A DNA stretch of 41,294 nt, from the NCBI GenBank assembly GCA_900557195.1, contig USRT01000018.1, positions 1-41,294 of the forward strand. Reading direction: 5' to 3'. The position numbers and the translations under genes are program-made. Numbering within the stretch: position 1 is the stretch's first letter; every line of letters starts with the position of its first letter. This document shows positions 18,515 to 27,869 of the stretch, piece by piece. This stretch comes from an uncultured Clostridium sp. (GTDB taxonomy: Bacteria > Bacillota > Clostridia > TANB77 > CAG-508). Under the pieces are notes generated by a model. That model ran no database searches. It saw nothing but the letters and a program-made list of their open reading frames with translations, and was not told the DNA's origin.

Positions 18515-19421
18515 ATGAAAATAATAAAAATTACAGATAGTAAATATCCAAAGAGATTGTTAGAAATAAAAAATCCCCCTAAACAATTGTATGTAAAAGG
18601 AAATGATGAGCTTTTAAACAATGATTCTTTAGCAATAGTAGGTTCAAGGAAGTGTACTAGTTATGGAATAAAATATGCAAAAGAATTTGCAAGTGAAATT
18701 TCTAAAAATAATATAACAATTATTAGTGGGCTAGCACTGGGAATAGATGCAGTAGCACATGAATTTTCAAAAGATTCTAAAGGTAAGACTATAGCAGTTG
18801 TAGGATGTGGACTAGACAAGATATATCCAGAAGAAAATAAAGAGCTTTTTAGACAAATATTAGAAAATGATGGATGTATTATTTCAGAATATCCGCCAGG
18901 GACAGAGATAAATACAAAAAACTTCCCAAGGAGAAATAGAATTATTAGTGGAATTTCTATGGGAGTATTAGTAATTGAAGCAGCATGTAAAAGTGGAAGT
19001 ACTATTACAGCAAGACTTCGGATTTGAACAAAATAAAAAAGTTTTTTGCCTTCCAAGAAATATAGGAGAAACTAAAGGTGTGGGAACAAATGAATTGATA
19101 AAAAAAGGAGCCATTTTAGTAACAAGTTCGAATGATATATTAAGAGAATTAGGTTTAAAGATAAATACAAGAAAAGATAACCATTTTAACAAAAACTCAG
19201 AAGATTCAGAAGATTTACTAGAAGGAAAGATAGAAGAAATTCAAGGTGTTGATGGCGAATATATAGATATATATAATTTAATACCATACTATCCTGTAAG
19301 TATAGAGTATCTTGCTAGAAAGAGTGACTTAAGAATATCAGAAATAAATCAAAAATTAACAATTTTAGAATTAGAAGGATTAATAAAAAGTTTACCAGGA
19401 AATAGTTATGTGAGGATTTAA
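18515..19421 (+). CDS. dprA: DNA-processing protein DprA, with one +1 shift at CGG
   Basis: ATG 18515 follows GAGGTGG. The first part holds the Rossmann-like DprA core: LAIVGSRKCTSYG, IISGLALGIDAVAH, VVGCGLDKIYPEEN, SEYPPGT and FPRRNRIISGIS. At CGG 19019-19021, in ...TITARL, skipping the C continues GFEQNKKVFCLPRNIGETKGVGTNELIKKGA, followed by a C-terminal winged helix (LTILELEGLIKSLPGNSYV). Total about 301 residues, normal for DprA. Read without the shift the protein ends two codons after the CGG, cutting the Rossmann fold. DprA loads RecA on incoming single-stranded DNA. It follows comM directly. Confidence 0.92.
19019..19021 (+). other. CGG +1 recoding site 5 (dprA)
   Basis: CTT CGG ATT TGA is read as CTT-(C)-GGA-TTT-GAA, giving TARL-G-FEQNKK and avoiding the stop. 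Confidence 0.88.
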
Positions 19422-19537
19422 GTTTTTAGAAAAAATACAAAAAAATGAATTTTAAAAAAAATTTATTTAATTAGTTAATATCAGGTTTTATCATTTAAAT
19501 AAAGATAAAAAATAATAAAAGAATCAGAGGTTATTCC

Positions 19538-19897
19538 ATGTATATAAGACATAATTTAGGACAAACAGGAGAAGATGTGGCAGAATTTTATCTTCTAAAA
19601 AAGCACTATAAAATAATTGAAAGGAATTTTAGTTGTAGACAAGGTGAGATAGATATAATAGCAAAAGATAAAGATGAAATTGTTTTTATTGAAGTGAAAA
19701 CTAGAACTAATAAAAAATACGGAGGGCCAATAGATGCAATTACTTATTATAAGAAAAAACATATAATAAAATCAATTAAATATTATTTATATATAAAAAA
19801 ATTAGAAAATGCTTTTGTTAGAATAGATGTAATAGAGGTATATCAAAAGAAAGATGGATTTTGGGTGAATCATATAAAAGGGGCAATAAGTAATTAA
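19538..19897 (+). CDS. yraN: YraN/UPF0102 endonuclease-fold protein
   Basis: A 119-residue UPF0102 protein with the restriction-endonuclease-like core GQTGEDVAEFYLLKK, RNFSCRQGEIDIIAKD (E, D) and IVFIEVKTRT (ExK). The biochemical role is unsettled. The gene usually sits near dprA/comM or rnhB, as here. The ATG follows CAGAGG. It contains no CGG codon. The 116 bp before it hold only AT-rich sequence. Confidence 0.93.
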   Translation: MYIRHNLGQTGEDVAEFYLLKKHYKIIERNFSCRQGEIDIIAKDKDEIVFIEVKTRTNKKYGGPIDAITYYKKKHIIKSIKYYLYIKKLENAFVRIDVIEVYQKKDGFWVNHIKGAISN

Positions 19898-19952
19898 ATA
19901 TGAAAGATTTATAATCTATTAAACTAGAAATAAAATAAATAGAGGTAATTAA

Positions 19953-20342
19953 TTGAAATATATTGGTAAAATAGACAGAGAAAAATTTAAAATGATAAGT
20001 GAAGACATAACAACAGATGATGTAATATTAACAGAAAAACAAATAGAACATATAAAAGAACGTCATCCAAACGACTATGAAGAATATTTTCAATATTTTA
20101 AAGAGATAATACAAGATCCAGATAATATAATTAAAGATAAAGAGCCGAATACAGGAATTTTATTAAAAGAATTTATAAAAGAGAAAAAGACATTTCAATT
20201 GATATTAAGATTACATACTAGTAAAGATAATAAAAAATATAAAAATTCAATAATAACGTTCTTTAAAATTGGAAAAAAGAAATATAAGCAATACTTAAGA
20301 AATAAAGAAATAGTATGGAAGAAGCTAGACAAAGATGTATAA
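19953..20342 (+). CDS. PBECR-like (phage-type barnase/EndoU/ColicinE5/RelE fold) protein
   Basis: A 129-residue protein. TTG 19953 is used as start because AGAGGT lies before it (KYIGKIDREKFKMISEDI). The sequence VILTEKQIEHIKERHPNDYEEYFQYFKEIIQDPD resembles PBECR-type nuclease domains found at the ends of phage and polymorphic-toxin proteins. The helix with E-H-x-x-x-R-H-P is the likely catalytic or signature part. It ends with a basic tail (FKIGKKKYKQY...WKKL). As a free-standing chromosomal ORF its role is unclear. Its stop overlaps the promoter of the following RNA. Confidence 0.6.
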   Translation: MKYIGKIDREKFKMISEDITTDDVILTEKQIEHIKERHPNDYEEYFQYFKEIIQDPDNIIKDKEPNTGILLKEFIKEKKTFQLILRLHTSKDNKKYKNSIITFFKIGKKKYKQYLRNKEIVWKKLDKDV

Positions 20343-20354
20343 TAATGCTATAAT
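20326..20354 (+). promoter_or_regulatory. Promoter of a free-standing ncRNA
   Basis: TAGACA (20326-20331), a 17-bp spacer and TATAAT (20349-20354). Transcription would start near 20361. Confidence 0.7.
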
Positions 20355-20360
20355 TTAAGT

Positions 20361-20505
20361 ACAATATGAAGGTTGCTTGAGGTGGTAAAATTCGTGGCGA
20401 CCACACGCCGAAGGTATTGACAGGGAGTAATCCTGAGAGATGTAGGAGAAGTGCCACGCCTACCAAGTAACTATAAGTAGAAGAGCTATGTAAACATAGC
20501 TCTTT
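20361..20505 (+). ncRNA. Structured small RNA of unassigned family
   Basis: This GC-richer island between a promoter and a terminator folds as a rod. GTTGCTTG (20372) pairs with CAAGTAAC, GTGG with CTAC, and CGTGGC with GCCACG. The apical part holds CAGG-GAGTAAT-CCTG and the single-stranded ACACGCCGAAGG. No ORF is present. I looked for SRP RNA (GGAAGNAGC tip), 6S RNA, tmRNA, T-box, lysine, glycine and SAM boxes and found no decisive match. The RNA is about 145 nt and ends at its own terminator with no gene immediately after, so a trans-acting RNA is more likely than a riboswitch. Confidence 0.6.
20481..20505 (+). terminator. Terminator of the small RNA
   Basis: AAGAGCTATG and CATAGCTCTT with a TAAA loop. 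Confidence 0.85.
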
Positions 20506-20575
20506 AAACATTTATATCGAAAATTTAGTTATATGCATATTAAAATAAAATGGAAGTTTAGGATTGATTGAAATC

Positions 20576-20699
20576 AATATATAATCAAATAAAAAACTTT
20601 TTTATTTGATTATATATTACAAATTTCGACAAACTTTTTAAAATATATAAAGTAGAATATAAAATAATTGATTATAAAACCATAAAAATATATAATCAA
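20576..20699. promoter_or_regulatory. Palindromes upstream of the cas operon
   Basis: A 43-nt perfect palindrome (20576-20618, 21-nt arms around a central C) contains TATAATCAA and its complement. A second inverted pair of the same word, TTGATTATA (20668-20676) and TATAATCAA (20691-20699), follows about 50 bp later. Four copies of one 9-mer in two inverted pairs just ahead of cas6 look like operator sites. The first palindrome could instead act as a terminator. Confidence 0.45.
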
Positions 20700-20733
20700 G
20701 TTATAAATATTTACTTATAAGTAAGGAGGAAAA

Positions 20734-21414
20734 ATGCAATATTACAATTTAAAAGTGGTAGTAATGCCAAAAAAAGATATAAAAAATGAAGAAGCTTATG
20801 AAAAAATATCAAAATTGATAGCAAATGCTATGTTAAAAGATGAATATTTAAAGCAAACACATGAAAAAAACGAATATAAAAATTATGTCTTTTGTAATCT
20901 ATATCCAGTTCAAAAAAGTGGTATATATACTACTGGTAGTATGTATACATTCGACATTCGATTTATTAATTTATCAATAGCAATGAAAATGAAGCAATTT
21001 TTATCTCTCATTCAAAATGAAGACTTTAAAATAATAATGTCTAATTTAGAAACAAATTCTCAAAGAAAAATAACAAAATTAATAACATTAACACCAGCTG
21101 TTATTACAACAGATAAAGGTGATTATAAAATTGATAATAATATGCAGTTTGTGAAAACACGAATATTAGTAAATACTCAGAAAAAATATAATCAAATTTA
21201 TAATGAAAAAGTAGATGTTGATTTTATAAATGAAATAAAACAAACAAACCAAAAACCTATAAAGATTCCTTACAAAAATATATACATGTTAGGAAATAAA
21301 TTTGAGATTACAGTAAAAGAAGACGAAATGTCGCAAAATTTAGCATATCTTGCACTATCAGTAGGTTTACTAGAAAAAAATAGTATTGGATTAGGATTTT
21401 GTAGAGCTATTTAA
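20734..21414 (+). CDS. cas6: CRISPR RNA endonuclease Cas6 (type I-B)
   Basis: A 226-residue RAMP protein with two ferredoxin-like halves. The Gly-rich C-terminal loop SIGLGFCRAI is the Cas6 hallmark. It cuts the precursor CRISPR RNA within each repeat. AAGGAGG precedes ATG 20734. It is first of eight cas genes on one strand with short gaps, so it is probably transcribed with them. Confidence 0.9.
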   Translation: MQYYNLKVVVMPKKDIKNEEAYEKISKLIANAMLKDEYLKQTHEKNEYKNYVFCNLYPVQKSGIYTTGSMYTFDIRFINLSIAMKMKQFLSLIQNEDFKIIMSNLETNSQRKITKLITLTPAVITTDKGDYKIDNNMQFVKTRILVNTQKKYNQIYNEKVDVDFINEIKQTNQKPIKIPYKNIYMLGNKFEITVKEDEMSQNLAYLALSVGLLEKNSIGLGFCRAI

Positions 21415-21431
21415 AATATGGAGGTGAAAAA

Positions 21432-23258
21432 ATGACCTATGATTTAATAGATACATTTAAAGAATATTTTAAAAATAATAAAGTTATATTAGATTCATAT
21501 AAAATGAATGATGGATATTATTATTTAATAAAACAAGATGGCACAATGCAAAGAACAGTTGTAAAGGGGAATGAATCAGATAATTATGAATTATTTGAAT
21601 ATTTAAAAATAAGAGATTTTTATAGTAAATACTTAAATTCTAATAAAGCACTTGATACTGGATATACAGAAGAGCTTGACAAGCAAAAGTATTCAATGGC
21701 TAAAAAAATTTCTAGTAACAATATATATACTTTGTTTTTCTATAGTAATAATATATTAGGATTATGTAGTAGTAAATTAGAGAGAGAATCCATACCAGTG
21801 GAAGTTTTTGAAAAAGGTATTCAAAAATATTATGAATCTTTACAAAAGTTAGGGACAAAAAGAGAAGAAAAAGAATTATTAGAGATATCTTATAATAAAG
21901 AAGAGGTTGAAGTAAATAGAAATAAAATGATAAAAGCATTCTATCAAGTATATATGGATTTTCAAAAGCACGGAGAGAAAAAGGGAGCATTGATAAAAAT
22001 ATTTTTAGACGAGACAGAAGAAGAATATGAAAGAGTTGCAAATATTTATTTTACTTTAAAATTATTTAATACAAATAGTAACAATATAAAATTTAAAAAT
22101 AAAGTATATGGAGTAAACAATTACAATTATGGATTAAATTCAAACAAGCCATATTTAGAACTAAAATCTACACCATATAAAATAGGTTCTTTTATTTCAA
22201 CACAAGAAATTAAGCTATTGAATAAGATATATATTTGGCTATATAACAATGGAAGTAATAAAAATGTTTTTAAATTACCGATAGATTGGAATTTTAAAGG
22301 AATACCACAAGAGGATGATGATATAAAAAATAAAGATATGTTTGTAATAAAAATTAATAAAGAAACTAATATGGCAAAGCTTGGGCAATCTAGAATCGAT
22401 GATTTCCAATATAAAACAAATTTTAGTACTAAAATAAGACGATTTATATGCAAAGACTATATTAGAAAAGTAGGAGAAGAATTTCAAACAGAAAATATAT
22501 ATGGATTAGAATGGTATACAAACAATATTTGGATTGCTGGAAATCAGAAATGTGAAAGAAATTTTTTGAGAGATTCATATTATGATTATGATGCAAAGAT
22601 AGCTAAATCAATGCTCCAAAACTGGAAAAAAGATTTCTTAAGAAAATATTCAAATGTTTTCTTTGAGTTATTTCAAAAAGAGGAAGAAAGCAATTTTATA
22701 AAAAATTTAAATGAAATGGCAATAGAAATATTAGAAAATATGATGATAGAAGAATTAAAAGAAAAAAAGAGTATGTATAAATCTATAAATGTAATTAATT
22801 TGTGGATAGCATTCAAAAAATATTTTAATAAAAAAGGAGAGGATATAGAAATGAAAATAAATAATATACAAGATAAGTGTTCAGAAATTTTTTCGGAAAT
22901 AGGAAAAATAGAAACAGACGAACAATACTATTACTTTGCAGGACAAGTAGCATTTTATCTATTAAATCATAGTAAAGCATCAAGTCTTACACAAGATGTA
23001 ACAAGTCCATTTATAAAAGCAGCTAATTTAAAGAGATTAAAAGAAGAATTAAAATATTTATATGAAAAATATAATTATGATATTTATCTTAATAATTCAA
23101 AATTTAATAATATATTGTCACAATTATTATTACAAGAACCAGAAACTAGTGTAAAAGAAAATAAAGATATAATACTTGCAGGAATGCTTGCAAATAACTT
23201 ATTTTATAGTAAAAAAGAAATAGATAATGGAGGTAATGAAGATGGAGAAAATGAATAA
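21432..23258 (+). CDS. cas8b: Cas8b (Csh1/TM1802 family), large Cascade subunit
   Basis: A 608-residue protein located between cas6 and cas7 as in I-B loci. N-terminal features include DSYKMNDGYYYLIKQDGT. The C-terminal helical part with YYFAGQVAFYLLNHSKAS is typical of Csh1/TM1802. It recognises the PAM and anchors the crRNA 5' end in Cascade. GGAGGTG precedes the ATG. Its end overlaps cas7 by 17 nt. Assignment rests on position, length and C-terminal features, since Cas8b sequences diverge strongly. Confidence 0.85.
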   Translation: MTYDLIDTFKEYFKNNKVILDSYKMNDGYYYLIKQDGTMQRTVVKGNESDNYELFEYLKIRDFYSKYLNSNKALDTGYTEELDKQKYSMAKKISSNNIYTLFFYSNNILGLCSSKLERESIPVEVFEKGIQKYYESLQKLGTKREEKELLEISYNKEEVEVNRNKMIKAFYQVYMDFQKHGEKKGALIKIFLDETEEEYERVANIYFTLKLFNTNSNNIKFKNKVYGVNNYNYGLNSNKPYLELKSTPYKIGSFISTQEIKLLNKIYIWLYNNGSNKNVFKLPIDWNFKGIPQEDDDIKNKDMFVIKINKETNMAKLGQSRIDDFQYKTNFSTKIRRFICKDYIRKVGEEFQTENIYGLEWYTNNIWIAGNQKCERNFLRDSYYDYDAKIAKSMLQNWKKDFLRKYSNVFFELFQKEEESNFIKNLNEMAIEILENMMIEELKEKKSMYKSINVINLWIAFKKYFNKKGEDIEMKINNIQDKCSEIFSEIGKIETDEQYYYFAGQVAFYLLNHSKASSLTQDVTSPFIKAANLKRLKEELKYLYEKYNYDIYLNNSKFNNILSQLLLQEPETSVKENKDIILAGMLANNLFYSKKEIDNGGNEDGENE

Positions 23259-24165
23259 TAGGGTATATGGTGTAGTAGGGATAAAAAGCAAACTAGCGAA
23301 TTGGAATGCTGATTTTAGTGGTAGACCAAAGACAACATCAGATGGAAATATTTTTGGAAGTGATAAAGCTTTTAAATATCCAATAAAAAAAATGTGGGAA
23401 GCAGAAGGTGAAAAAGTATTATATGTAAAATCATATAAAAATGAGAAAGATAATCTACAAGCAAGAACATTAGCAGAAAGATTTGAACAAATCTTTGGAA
23501 AAAAGGTAAAAGAAATTAAAGACAAGAAAGAAGTAATAAAATATTTATTTTCAGCAATAGATGTACAAAACTTTGGTGCAACATTTGCAGAAGAAAAAAA
23601 TAATATAAGTATAACAGGAGCAGTACAAGTAGGACAAGGATTAAATAAATATGAAGATTCAACTACAGAAACAATAGAAATATTATCACCTTTTACAGAT
23701 TCAAAAAAAGAAGATGCAAAAAATACTTCAATTGGTAAAAAAATAGTATCAAATGAAGCACATTATTTCTATCCATTTTCTGTAAATCCAGAAAACTATA
23801 ATATTTATACAAATGAAATAGAAGAATTAGAAGGTTATACCCAAAAGGCTTATGAAGAATTTAAAAAGGGATGTTTAGTTGCAGCTACAGCTTACAATAC
23901 AAATAGTAAAGCTGGCTGCGAAAATGAACTTGCAATATTTGTAGAATGTAAAGAAAATAGCAAACTATATTTAGCTAATTTAGATCAATATATTGATTTT
24001 GAGAAACAAGATAATAAAGATAAAATTGATATTACAAGACTAATGGAAATTTTAAATAAAGAAAATATAAAGCAAGAAATAGAAAAAGTAGAGATATATT
24101 ATAATTCTTTTACAACAGAATTGGTAGGAGATTTAAGTAATGTAACTGTAAAAGAATTATTCTAA
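23242..24165 (+). CDS. cas7: Cas7 (Csh2), Cascade backbone subunit
   Basis: A 307-residue Cas7 of the Csh2/I-B type. Motifs: NNRVYGVVGIKSKLANWNAD, DGNIFGSDKAFKYPIKKMW, DVQNFGATFAEEKNNISITGAVQVGQG and SNEAHYFYPFSVNP. ATG 23242 is chosen for its nine-nt spacing from GGAGG (upstream ATGs at 23227 and 23236 are too close). Several copies coat the crRNA. Confidence 0.93.
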   Translation: MEKMNNRVYGVVGIKSKLANWNADFSGRPKTTSDGNIFGSDKAFKYPIKKMWEAEGEKVLYVKSYKNEKDNLQARTLAERFEQIFGKKVKEIKDKKEVIKYLFSAIDVQNFGATFAEEKNNISITGAVQVGQGLNKYEDSTTETIEILSPFTDSKKEDAKNTSIGKKIVSNEAHYFYPFSVNPENYNIYTNEIEELEGYTQKAYEEFKKGCLVAATAYNTNSKAGCENELAIFVECKENSKLYLANLDQYIDFEKQDNKDKIDITRLMEILNKENIKQEIEKVEIYYNSFTTELVGDLSNVTVKELF

Positions 24166-24178
24166 TAGGAGTGATAAA

Positions 24179-24952
24179 ATGCAAGAAACAATAAAGTTTG
24201 ATTTGACTGCAAATATGGCAATTATAAAAAAGCCAGAAAGTAATGAAACATATTATACCTATCGTTTTCCACACAAAATAATGTTACTAGGAATGTTAGG
24301 AGCTATTATCGGATTAAATGGATATAACTATTATGCATTAAAAAAACAATTAGGAGAAAAAGTAAATGAATTACCAGAATTTTATTCTAAATTAGAAAAA
24401 TTAAAAGTAGCTATCATACCTAAAATAAAAGATAATAATTTTAAATATAAAATACAAACTTTTAATAATTCAGTAGGATATGCATCAAAAGAAGAAGGCA
24501 ATAATTTGGTAGTTAAAGAGCAGTGGATAGAGAAACCATATTGGGAAGTATATATTTTACAAGATGATTCAGGAGAATATAGCAAAATAAAAGACTATCT
24601 AATAAATCAAAAATGCGAATATATACCATACATAGGAAAAAATGATCACTTTGCAGATATAAAAAATGTAGAGATAAAGAATGCAAATTTGGTACATAAT
24701 CCTTCATATATTGATAGCATATTTAATCAAGAAATACTAACAGAGCATGTGGAAAGCTTTGAAGAATGGTTAGCTTTTGATTTTAATGTAGAAAAAAAAC
24801 AATATGAATATAAAGAAAGTTTACCTACGAGATTAAATGAAAAAGTAGGATATACAGAATTTAAATCGTTTTTATATACAAATAAGAAGTTACAAGTAAA
24901 AAGTGAAATGGAATTGTATCAAGTGGAAGATAAAACGATATACTATTTTTAG
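24179..24952 (+). CDS. cas5: Cas5 (Cas5h/b type), Cascade subunit
   Basis: A 257-residue RAMP protein with KFDLTANMAIIKKPESNETYYTYRFPHKIMLLGMLGAIIGLNGY, the typical N-terminal part of I-B Cas5, which binds the crRNA 5' handle. AGGAGTG precedes the ATG, 13 bp after cas7. Confidence 0.92.
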   Translation: MQETIKFDLTANMAIIKKPESNETYYTYRFPHKIMLLGMLGAIIGLNGYNYYALKKQLGEKVNELPEFYSKLEKLKVAIIPKIKDNNFKYKIQTFNNSVGYASKEEGNNLVVKEQWIEKPYWEVYILQDDSGEYSKIKDYLINQKCEYIPYIGKNDHFADIKNVEIKNANLVHNPSYIDSIFNQEILTEHVESFEEWLAFDFNVEKKQYEYKESLPTRLNEKVGYTEFKSFLYTNKKLQVKSEMELYQVEDKTIYYF

Positions 24953-24961
24953 GAGAAGAAT

Positions 24962-27364
24962 ATGAAGAATAAATATATAGAAGAATTATTAAACAATTCA
25001 AAATATACATATTATGCTCACAGAAAAGAAGACAGCAATGATAAGGAGTTGCTGTCTTCTCATTTAGAGCTTACATATTTTTATTATGAGGAAATGGAGA
25101 AGTATAAGAAATTAGATATTAAAGTAAAAAAGATAATAAAACAGACTTTTAGAGTTAGTGAAATTGTATCAGCTAAAATATATGAGTTATTTAAAAGTGC
25201 TATTTATTATCATGATATTGGAAAAATAAATCCTATGTTTCAGAAAAATAAAATGGAAAATGACTTAAATATAACATCTGATAGTGGAGATAGTACACAT
25301 GCAGCGTTTTCAGCTCGTTTATATATTGATTATATGCAAAAAGAAGTAGATGAAGAAATTACAGATAGTAAAGAAAAAATTATTTTGTATTATATTATAT
25401 ATTACTTTGCTTATATTATTTCAAGACATCATACAACTTTAGAAGGAATTAGCAATTTAGAAGAAGCAATTAAACAAAAAAATATACCAGGTATACCAGA
25501 AAGCAATGATAAAAAGTATGAATTTTATTTATCAAAGTTAAACCTTTTTATTGAACAGATTAATCCAGATCAAATTGGATTATATATATTGTGTAAATTA
25601 TTATATTCTTGTTTAGTTATTTCGGATTTTTATGCAACTTATGAGTATATGACAGGAAACAAAGTACCAATAAATGAAGAAAAAAATGTAAGTCTTTTCA
25701 AGAAATATGAACAATCTGATTTGATGAAAAGTATTAGGAAATATGAGAAAAAAGAAATTAATATAGAAGGGATAAATAGAATAAGAAGTGATATTTTTTT
25801 AGAAGCGGAACAAAGTTTGATAAATAATCTAGAAAATGATATTTATTATTTAGAGTCTCCAACTGGTTCTGGAAAAACTAATATGGCAATTAATTTAGCA
25901 AAAACTTTATATGAAAGAGAAGATGATATAAAATCGATACAATACATATTTCCATTTAATACTATTATAGAGCAGACAGCGGCAACTTTTGATAATTATT
26001 TTGAAAAATATAAGGATTATATTGTAATAAATTCTACTAGTTCTATGGTAAAAGATATAAATGAAAAGTTAGATTATGAAGCAGCCTATATAAAGAATGC
26101 ATTCAGGCAATATGAAATAGTAATAACATCACATGTTAATTTATTTAATACTTTATTTGGTTCAGGAAAAGAAGCAAATTATAGTCTATATCATCTGATT
26201 GATAGTGTTATTATTATAGATGAAGTACAAGCATATTCAAATAAAATATGGAGAGAAATGATAGAGATGTTTAGTAAGTATTCGAGCTTATTAAATATAA
26301 AGTTTGTAATAATGTCTGCAACTTTGCCTAGACTAGATAAATTACTAAATACATCAATTACTAGATTTTATCCATTAATAAAAGATACAAGTAAATACTA
26401 TCAAAATAATTTATTTAAAAATAGGGTACAATTAAATTTTGAGCTATTAGATAAAAAAATAGATATGGAAGAATTAATTGATGAGATTCAAAAACACAAT
26501 AATAAAAAAGTATTAGTAGAATGTATAAAAAAGGACACAGCAGATAAATTATATAAAGAGTTGGAAAGTTTAAATAAAAATGTATATGAGCTTACAAGTG
26601 ATGATAATAAATATAAAAGAAATGAGATAATAAAAATAACAAAACAAGAAAAGCCTATGATATTAGTGGCTACACAAACGATTGAAGCAGGAGTAGACAT
26701 TGATATGGATATAGGATTTAAAGATATATCATTTATTGATAGTGAAGAACAATTTATTGGTAGAATTAATAGATCAAGCAAAAAGAAAGATTGTATAGCA
26801 TATTTTTTTAATTTAGATGATGCAAGGACAATATATAAAAAAGATTATCGTTTAGAATATAGTTTAGAGAAGGAAAGTGTAAGAAATTGGCTAAAAAGTA
26901 AAGATTTTAATAAATTTTATGAGAAATTAATGGATAAAATCGAAAAAGAAACAGAGAAATATAATGATTGCAATATAGAAAATTTTTATAATTATTGTGC
27001 ACATATTAATTTTAAAAAAATACAAAAAGTAATGAAATTAATAGATAGTCAAACAATACAATTATTCTTAAATTATGCTATTGATATAGATGGAGAAATT
27101 TTAAAAGGAGAAGATGTATTTAAGGAATATAAAGATCTTTGCATGAATCAAAAATTAGGATATGCTGAAAAGAAAATAAAATTATCTAAGATAGCAGAAA
27201 AATTAAATCTATTTATTTATTCAATCTATGAAAGCAAGGCTAATGTAATAGAAGGGGAACAATTTGGAGATATATATTATGTAGAAAATGGAGAAGATTA
27301 CATAGAAAATGGAAGATTTAATAGAGAAAAGTATTTAGGTGGAGGAGATGGATTATTTTTATGA
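24962..27364 (+). CDS. cas3: Cas3 nuclease-helicase (HD + SF2)
   Basis: An 800-residue fusion. The HD nuclease has YYHDIGKINPMFQ (near 82), STHAAF and ISRHHTT. The SF2 helicase has Walker A ESPTGSGKTNMA (near 305), DEVQAYS in place of DEAH, SATLPRLDK, QTIEAGVDIDMD and QFIGRINR (motif VI). It degrades DNA bound by Cascade. Its stop overlaps the cas4 start (ATGA). Confidence 0.95.
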   Translation: MKNKYIEELLNNSKYTYYAHRKEDSNDKELLSSHLELTYFYYEEMEKYKKLDIKVKKIIKQTFRVSEIVSAKIYELFKSAIYYHDIGKINPMFQKNKMENDLNITSDSGDSTHAAFSARLYIDYMQKEVDEEITDSKEKIILYYIIYYFAYIISRHHTTLEGISNLEEAIKQKNIPGIPESNDKKYEFYLSKLNLFIEQINPDQIGLYILCKLLYSCLVISDFYATYEYMTGNKVPINEEKNVSLFKKYEQSDLMKSIRKYEKKEINIEGINRIRSDIFLEAEQSLINNLENDIYYLESPTGSGKTNMAINLAKTLYEREDDIKSIQYIFPFNTIIEQTAATFDNYFEKYKDYIVINSTSSMVKDINEKLDYEAAYIKNAFRQYEIVITSHVNLFNTLFGSGKEANYSLYHLIDSVIIIDEVQAYSNKIWREMIEMFSKYSSLLNIKFVIMSATLPRLDKLLNTSITRFYPLIKDTSKYYQNNLFKNRVQLNFELLDKKIDMEELIDEIQKHNNKKVLVECIKKDTADKLYKELESLNKNVYELTSDDNKYKRNEIIKITKQEKPMILVATQTIEAGVDIDMDIGFKDISFIDSEEQFIGRINRSSKKKDCIAYFFNLDDARTIYKKDYRLEYSLEKESVRNWLKSKDFNKFYEKLMDKIEKETEKYNDCNIENFYNYCAHINFKKIQKVMKLIDSQTIQLFLNYAIDIDGEILKGEDVFKEYKDLCMNQKLGYAEKKIKLSKIAEKLNLFIYSIYESKANVIEGEQFGDIYYVENGEDYIENGRFNREKYLGGGDGLFL

Positions 27365-27852
27365 AAATAAATGGAACAATTATAAACTATTATTTTCATT
27401 GTAAGCGCCAATGTTATTTATTTGCCAATAGACTAAATATGGAAGATAATTCAGAAGATGTAAGGATAGGAAGAGTTTTGCATGAGATAAAGGCTAAAGA
27501 TGAAAAGAATACAGAAATAAAGTTCGAAAACATGGTATTAGATAAGATAACACAGAAGTACATAGAAGAATTCAAGAAAAGTGATGCAGATGTAAACGCT
27601 GCAAGAATGCAATTATTGTTTTATTTAAAAAATTTAGAAGATAAAGGAGTAAAAAAGGAAGGAAGATTAATTTGTTCTGAAAAAAATAAAAAAGAGAAGA
27701 TAGAAACAGTAATATTAAATGAAGAATCAAAAAAGGAATTAGAAAAGTGCATGGCAGATATACAGAATTTAATAGAACAGAATGAAGTACCTAAAATTGA
27801 AAATGAAAAGACTTGTAAGAGATGTGCTTATTATGAATACTGTCACATTTAA
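27361..27852 (+). CDS. cas4: Cas4 exonuclease (spacer processing)
   Basis: A 163-residue protein with Fe-S cysteines at HCKRQCYLF near the start and CKRCAYYEYC at the end, plus RIGRVLHEI with the catalytic-site His. It trims prespacers and helps select the PAM together with Cas1-Cas2. It is translationally coupled to cas3 by a 4-nt overlap. Confidence 0.92.
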   Translation: MKINGTIINYYFHCKRQCYLFANRLNMEDNSEDVRIGRVLHEIKAKDEKNTEIKFENMVLDKITQKYIEEFKKSDADVNAARMQLLFYLKNLEDKGVKKEGRLICSEKNKKEKIETVILNEESKKELEKCMADIQNLIEQNEVPKIENEKTCKRCAYYEYCHI

Positions 27853-27869
27853 AAATAAGGAGAATAGAT

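Noticed and set aside
17137..19192. Long minus-strand ORFs opposite comM and dprA
   Set aside because: They lack ribosome sites and mirror conserved plus-strand genes.
20361..20505. Small RNA as SRP RNA, 6S RNA or a lysine/glycine riboswitch
   Set aside because: The GGAAGNAGC tip, 6S central bubble layout and riboswitch core motifs are missing, and no gene follows the terminator directly.
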